Part shown: positions 63,478 through 64,000 of the stretch, piece by piece | How the letters are laid out: each line of letters opens with the position of its first letter | How positions within the stretch are numbered: position 1 is the first letter of the stretch | Source of the DNA: Ridgeia piscesae | Taxonomy: Eukaryota > Annelida > Polychaeta > Sabellida > Siboglinidae | Assembly: GCA_025642075.2 (NCBI GenBank) | Contig: JAODUO010000880.1 | Coordinates: forward strand, 1-64,000 | Direction of reading: 5' to 3' | DNA: 64,000 nt | Notes under the pieces: generated by a model | The model's database searches: none | The model's input: the letters and a program-made list of their open reading frames with translations, nothing else | What the model was told of the DNA's origin: nothing | Made by a program: the position numbers and the translations under genes

Positions 63478-63570
63478 CCAGTCTGATGATAGTGTCTCTG
63501 ATCTTGGCTGATGCCCGACTACTGATGAGTCCTGGACTTGTCCACTGGAGTCGACACAGTGTCACCAGAC
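63478..63570 (-). CDS. smo: smoothened, exon a (intracellular loop 3 and start of TM6)
   Basis: This internal exon encodes the end of intracellular loop 3 of Smoothened, the class F seven-helix receptor that transmits Hedgehog signals at the membrane and primary cilium. The reading includes SPGLISSRASAKIRDTIIRL, which follows human SMO [20 protein letters not shown] nearly residue by residue; the preceding LVTL matches VMTL. The 3' splice site is CAACGCCAG at 63571 onward and the 5' splice site is GTGAGT at 63472-63477. The exon is 93 nt, two bases completing a codon, 30 full codons and one trailing base. That trailing G joins GT of the next exon to make Gly, as in human RLG. Upstream exons (signal peptide, cysteine-rich domain, TM1-TM5) are outside the window. 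Sequence and phase are seen directly; the name comes from recalled family similarity. Confidence 0.92.
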
Positions 63571-64000
63571 CTGGCGTTGACACAGTGAATGGTTGACATT
63601 TAATTCAACCTAATTATAACATTGCATTATCTGACAAAATGAAATCACACGATCTTGACACGGTGACATTGAATAAGAGCTGACTGAAACATGACTGGAC
63701 ATTAGGCCTGACTGAAACATGACTGGACATTAGACCTGACAGGCTGACAGTATTGTGTCATTCAACATACAATTGAGACAATGAAACCAAACCCAACAGC
63801 TACAAAATATTTTATAAAACAAATATATAATCATGGCGTCTGATGCATATAGTTGATATAAAGCTTTTAATTAAAGGGAGGTTGTCTCCTGATTTTATAT
63901 ATTTGTATTGTGCGTTGATGTTATACACTATAAATTACACCTATTATAAGGTACCAAAAACCTAAATAATGTTAACGAATTTAAGTGTTCAATGTTTATA
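63571..64000 (-). other. smo: smo intron upstream of exon a
   Basis: Intronic, AT-rich sequence to the window edge. A duplicated 22-base motif (ACTGAAACATGACTGGACAT type) occurs at about 63683-63731. I do not recognise the preceding exon, so it should lie beyond position 64000. Confidence 0.6.

Overview
The window is animal nuclear DNA, probably from an invertebrate bilaterian. A mollusc or another lophotrochozoan is my guess; nothing here proves the clade. The evidence is spliced coding exons with GT...AG junctions, low gene density, AT-rich spacers, AATAAA signals, and the only recognisable gene, the Hedgehog-pathway receptor Smoothened. There is no bacterial or viral organisation. Over a third of the window is tandem repeat, mostly minisatellites with units of 16 to 52 bp, so most long open frames here are repeat artefacts.

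Layout, left to right. 1-797: C/T-rich minisatellite running off the left edge. 798-5040: mostly unique DNA with a TG/TA microsatellite and a striking TGTCA cluster (2439-2698). 5052-5870: small minisatellites, including a 108-bp higher-order repeat. 6614-14625: an 8-kb complex of a 33-bp array and a GGTTGGCTT array that interrupt each other and share a segmental duplication. 14626-25280: sparse unique DNA with AT and CA microsatellites, possible SINE remnants and possible conserved regulatory stretches. 25285-26927: a 36-bp minisatellite, then a plus-strand exon encoding a small one-pass membrane protein with a very acidic tail. 26930-46950: no gene recognised; it holds two copies of a dispersed element of about 280 bp, a tRNA-like SINE head, large TC/TA, TG, CCTGTG and 16-bp arrays, and a 2-kb 34-bp array. 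46951-63570: the 3' half of smoothened on the minus strand. The 5' exons (cysteine-rich domain and the earlier membrane helices) lie beyond the right edge.

Smoothened (smo) is read through six minus-strand exons, at 63478-63570, 62229-62337, 61391-61576, 60299-60435, 53590-53712 and 47347-48753. All reading phases join correctly, and the residues follow the vertebrate protein from intracellular loop 3 through TM6, the disulfide-bearing third extracellular loop, TM7 and the basic ciliary tail. The last exon shows a one-base frame conflict and ends in an Arg/Ser-rich repeat tail.

The most interesting signal is that three of the five smo introns in view are each about 83-86% minisatellite, and each array resembles sequence at an adjoining exon edge. 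The 32-bp array in the first intron is built from copies of the very 3' splice site it touches. The 38-bp array reads ISTHIDP in one frame, against ISTHDDP in the neighbouring exon. The 52-bp array runs into the polypyrimidine tract of the last exon. This suggests minisatellites seeded by duplication of splice-junction DNA, which I have not seen described as a system. The origin is an inference and can be tested.
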